This document shows, in pieces, positions 60,780 through 64,000 of a DNA stretch of 64,000 nt. Source of the stretch: Quercus robur (taxonomy: Eukaryota; Streptophyta; Magnoliopsida; Fagales; Fagaceae). How positions within the stretch are numbered: the stretch's first letter is position 1; each line of letters begins with the position of its first letter. The notes beneath the pieces are model-generated. The model searched no databases. It was not told where the DNA came from and was given only the letters and a program-made list of their open reading frames with translations. A program made the position numbers and the translations under genes. The DNA is taken from contig NC_065542.1 of assembly GCF_932294415.1 (NCBI RefSeq), positions 40,947,942 through 41,011,941 of the forward strand, read 5' to 3'.

Positions 60780-62200
60780 TATTTTGGATACTTTATCGTC
60801 TCTCTTAATATATAACTTTTTAGTTGTTAAGAACTTCGAAACAATTTTTTAGTTTGAGATTTTAAATGTTGTGAAAAAAGTTATGCATTAGGGTTCTCTC
60901 TTTCTATTGATATAGAACATTTTAGTTGTCAATAGTTGGCAAGACATTTTTTTAGTTGGTTATGATGACAAATTTTTAATCATCATCTTGTCAATTGGAT
61001 TATCAATGGCTTTTTCATTACCTTATGTATTTTAGGGGCATTTCAATAATATTTTAGGTTTTGGGGGCATTATGGTCATTTTATAGGTTTTAAGTGTATT
61101 TCAGTCTTTATTTTAGGTTTCAGGGTCATTCCAAAGTGGAGAGATATAAAGATTAAAGCAATTAAAAGAAGACAATGCCATAAATTATATGGCTTAGTCT
61201 CAAATCCTAGAAAATAGGTCTTACTTACACTGAGGAGTTAGTGAGGGCTACTATCCACCACCCATATGAATGAACAAAGCATAGAGATGAAAATAGACCT
61301 TTTAACAGACAATTATGTTCAAATTACACGTTCCAATATTTTATAGGAACAAATACCAAACGGCTTTAGAATGAAGAGTTTGTATAAATTTTGCGAAACT
61401 CTAAGAGAGAGAGAGAGAGATAAGTGCTTTGTGGCACTGATAAGTCTTCAACAACAAAAACATTTCATTGCTATTAGAGCTCTCTTAGACTTTAGCTAGT
61501 GGAGGCTTTGCTGACTCAAATGAGGCTCACACTTATCATTATAGTCGAAATGCTAAACTCTTAAGGGCAAAATTATTTTGATAATTTTTTTAAAAGGATT
61601 GGGTTGTTTGTTTTTGATAAAATTGATCAATTGTGGTTAATTTTTTTTAGCTTTTCTATTGGTAAATTTTGTTATTGTGGAAATTTTTTGGGATGTTTAT
61701 TTTGTTTTAGATGGGTCTATATGTAATAATAATTTTATGAAACAAAATTGCATAGACACTTTAGTTGGGGTGATTATACCCGTGTTGGACACAGTCATTT
61801 GGGACACTTCCGCACACGTGGATCTAATGAAAATGCCTAAAAAATATAAAACCTGGTGTAGCAGCCTTGATTGATGACTATTTCATACTGGATCTGTAGT
61901 TTCAATTCAAGTGTTTACTGAAAATTATAAAATTGTCAACAATCTTTGGATTGGATTTTTGCATAACTTGTTAATTGTATAGTCACCCTATTTCCAACCT
62001 TAGACACCACAATAAACACACGACTGTGATTAAGTTGCAGATGTTGCATAAGAACAATTAGAGAGCACATAAGATTATACATCTTTAGTTTTATAGTATA
62101 TATAAATAATAAAAATATAAACATCAAGAAAGTGACCTCAGCTATGTTATTTTATAGGGAGGTATGCTCCTGAATGTGATGGAACCTACCAAGGGAGATA
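60780..62200. other. Anonymous AT-rich DNA
   Basis: No supported gene. A 71-codon open stretch at 61659 has no recognisable domain. A (GA)n run lies near 61405-61420. Confidence 0.5.
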
Positions 62201-62209
62201 CGTAGGAAG

Positions 62210-63755
62210 TTAATTGGTATATTCAAATATTTGTGGAAGAAACCAAGATAATATGAGAATGATACCATCAAATGTGAGGAAAAAAAAAAAAAGAACTACC
62301 GAATGTGACAAAAGTACAGTCACACGTGATGTTAGTACTGCGCTTTGTGAGACTGGTACCATAAAATGTGAGAACAAAAATAAGGGAACCACCAAATGTG
62401 ACAAAAGTATAGTCACATGTGATGTTGGTATTGCGCAATATGAGGATAGTACCATAAAATGTGAAAAAAAAAGGAACTACCAAATGTGACAAAAGTACAA
62501 TCACATGTGGTGTTAGTATTGCGCAATGTGTGGATGATACCATCAAATATGAGAAAAAAATAAGGGAACCACAGAATGTGACAAAAGTATAGTCACATGT
62601 GATGTTAGTACTGTGCAATGTGAAGATTGTACCATCAAATATGAGAAAAAAATAAGGGAACCACCGAATGTGACAAAAGTACAGTCACATATGATTTTAG
62701 TATTACATAATGTGAGGTTGGTACCATAAAATGTGAGGAAAAATAAGGAAACCACAAAATGTGACAAAAGTACAGTCACATGTGTGATGTTGGTATTGCG
62801 CAATGTGAGGCTGGTACCATAAAATGTGAGAAAAAAAAATAAGGGAACCACCAAATGTGACAAAAGTACAGTCACATGTGATATTAATACTACGCTTTGA
62901 GATTGGTACCATAAAATGTGAGGAAAAAAAATAAGGGAACTATCGAATATGACAAAAGTACAGCCACATGTGATGTTGGTACTGCGCAATGTGAGGATAG
63001 TACCATAAAATGTGAAAAAAGAGAACTACCGAATGTGATAAAAGTACAGTCACATGTAATGTTGGTACTGCGCAATGTGAGGATGGTACCATCAAATGTG
63101 AGAAAAAATAAGGGAACTACCGAATGTGACAAAAGTACAATCACATGTGATGTTAGTACTGCACAATGTGAAGATAGTACCATCAAATGTGAGAAAAAAA
63201 AAAAAATAAAGGAACCACCGTGTGACAAAAGTACAGTCACATGTGATGTTAGTACTACACAATGTGAGAATGGTACCATTAAATGTGAGAAAAAAAATAA
63301 GGGAATCATCGAATGTAACAAAAATACAATCACATGTGATGTTAGTACTATACAATGTGAGAATAGTACCATTAAATATGAGAAAAAAAATAAAGGAACC
63401 ATCGAATGTGACAAAAGTACAGTCACATATGATGTTGGTACTGCATAATGTGAGGATGATACTATCAAATGTGAGAAAAAATAAGGGAATCATCGAATGT
63501 GACAAAAGTATAATCACATGTGATGTTAGTACTGCACAATGTGAGAATGATACCATTAAATGAGAGAAAAAAATAAAGGAACTACCGAATGTAACAAAAG
63601 TACAGTCACATGTGATGTTGGTACTGTATAATATGAGGATGGTATCATCAAATGTGAGAAAAAAATAAGGAAATCATTGAATGTGACAAAAGTACAATCA
63701 CATGTGATGTTAGTACTACACAATGTGAGGATGGTACCATCAAATGTGATGTTTT
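62210..63755 (+). repeat. 92-bp minisatellite array
   Basis: About 16 units of about 90-95 bp. Each has GTGACAAAAGTACAGTCACA, then TGTGATGTTAGTACTGCGCA, then ATGTGAGGATGGTACCATCA and an A-rich block before GGGAACCACCGAAT. GTGAC and GTCAC within a unit are inverted, and GGTACC is a small palindrome, so each unit can fold. Copies differ by about 10 percent or more by eye. Open frames run through on both strands only because the unit has few stops; none resembles a protein. Confidence 0.93.
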
Positions 63756-64000
63756 GGTAATCTGATATAATAGGTTGCCTACTAGTGGGTACCGTATCCC
63801 CCAAAAAAAAGAGGGGGTACTGTAGAATTACCCTTATTATTAAACTTTGGTGTTAAATAGGAATCTTGTTATCAAAACCAAAGTGGTGTTAAATAGGATT
63901 CAAATTTGGTTATTTTGGTTTGAAGTTAGTTAAGGAAATAGAAAGGTACACAATATTTTAATAACACATTCATAATAAATCTTAAGTGTTAAGTAGTTAC
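63756..64000. other. Window end
   Basis: 63778-63836 is a dispersed repeat end also seen inverted at 57537-57600. The rest is AT-rich and unassigned. Confidence 0.45.

Noticed and set aside
61659-61874. 71-codon open stretch with a hydrophobic start
   Set aside because: No recognisable domain or gene context; expected by chance in DNA of this composition.
62210-63804. Open frames up to 192 codons on both strands
   Set aside because: By-products of the 92-bp minisatellite; no domain, and the frames shift with unit-length changes.

Overview
The window looks like nuclear DNA of a eudicot plant, probably a tree. The host genes carry introns, the DNA is AT-rich, and most of the length is plant-type mobile DNA: Ty3/gypsy elements of the Tat group, CACTA, Mutator-like, PIF/Harbinger-like and hAT-like pieces. 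The Tat elements and peroxidases suggest Fagales to me, but the sequence does not prove it. No tRNA, rRNA or CRISPR was seen.

Left part (1-18.8 kb): a class III peroxidase locus repeated three times in tandem on the plus strand. Unit 1 (about 1961-9685) holds a dead peroxidase copy (3181-4344). Unit 2 (about 9686-16127) keeps only a 180-bp stub of the last exon (10550-10729). Unit 3 (about 16128-18.75 kb) holds the intact gene (17322-18480, one intron, 328 aa). The spacers were later hit by a 3.0-kb CACTA element containing two MITEs and a solo LTR, a 659-bp palindromic Mutator-like MITE with a CACTA-like core, a TRIM-like fragment, and a 2758-bp Mutator-like element. The last has 1.29-kb inverted arms that carry a captured piece of a mitochondrial calcium uniporter (MCU) gene.

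Middle part (18.8-51.2 kb): almost entirely mobile DNA. Two long, young Tat-lineage Ty3/gypsy elements lie at 20958-31000 (TSD ATTGA) and 37195-48688 (TSD ATAAT). Each has gag, protease, RT, a double RNase H and integrase, then a tandem repeat array, then antisense coding blocks, then the 3' LTR. Between them are a 3.3-kb PIF/Harbinger-like element and a solo LTR. After them come a 385-bp Mutator-like MITE and anonymous AT-rich DNA.

Right part (51.4-64 kb): an intact five-exon gene for an HR-like lesion-inducer membrane protein (51511-55663), a hAT-like element (about 55971-56994), a decayed STRUBBELIG-family receptor-kinase fragment (58556-59770) that stops before the kinase domain, a solo LTR (60097-60774, TSD ACATA), and a 92-bp minisatellite array (about 62.2-63.75 kb).

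Only two host genes look functional: the peroxidase, expected to be a secreted wall or defence enzyme, and the lesion-inducer protein, expected in a membrane. They share no pathway that I can see. The most unusual object is the MCU-carrying palindrome, which could be a natural source of hairpin RNA against a host gene.
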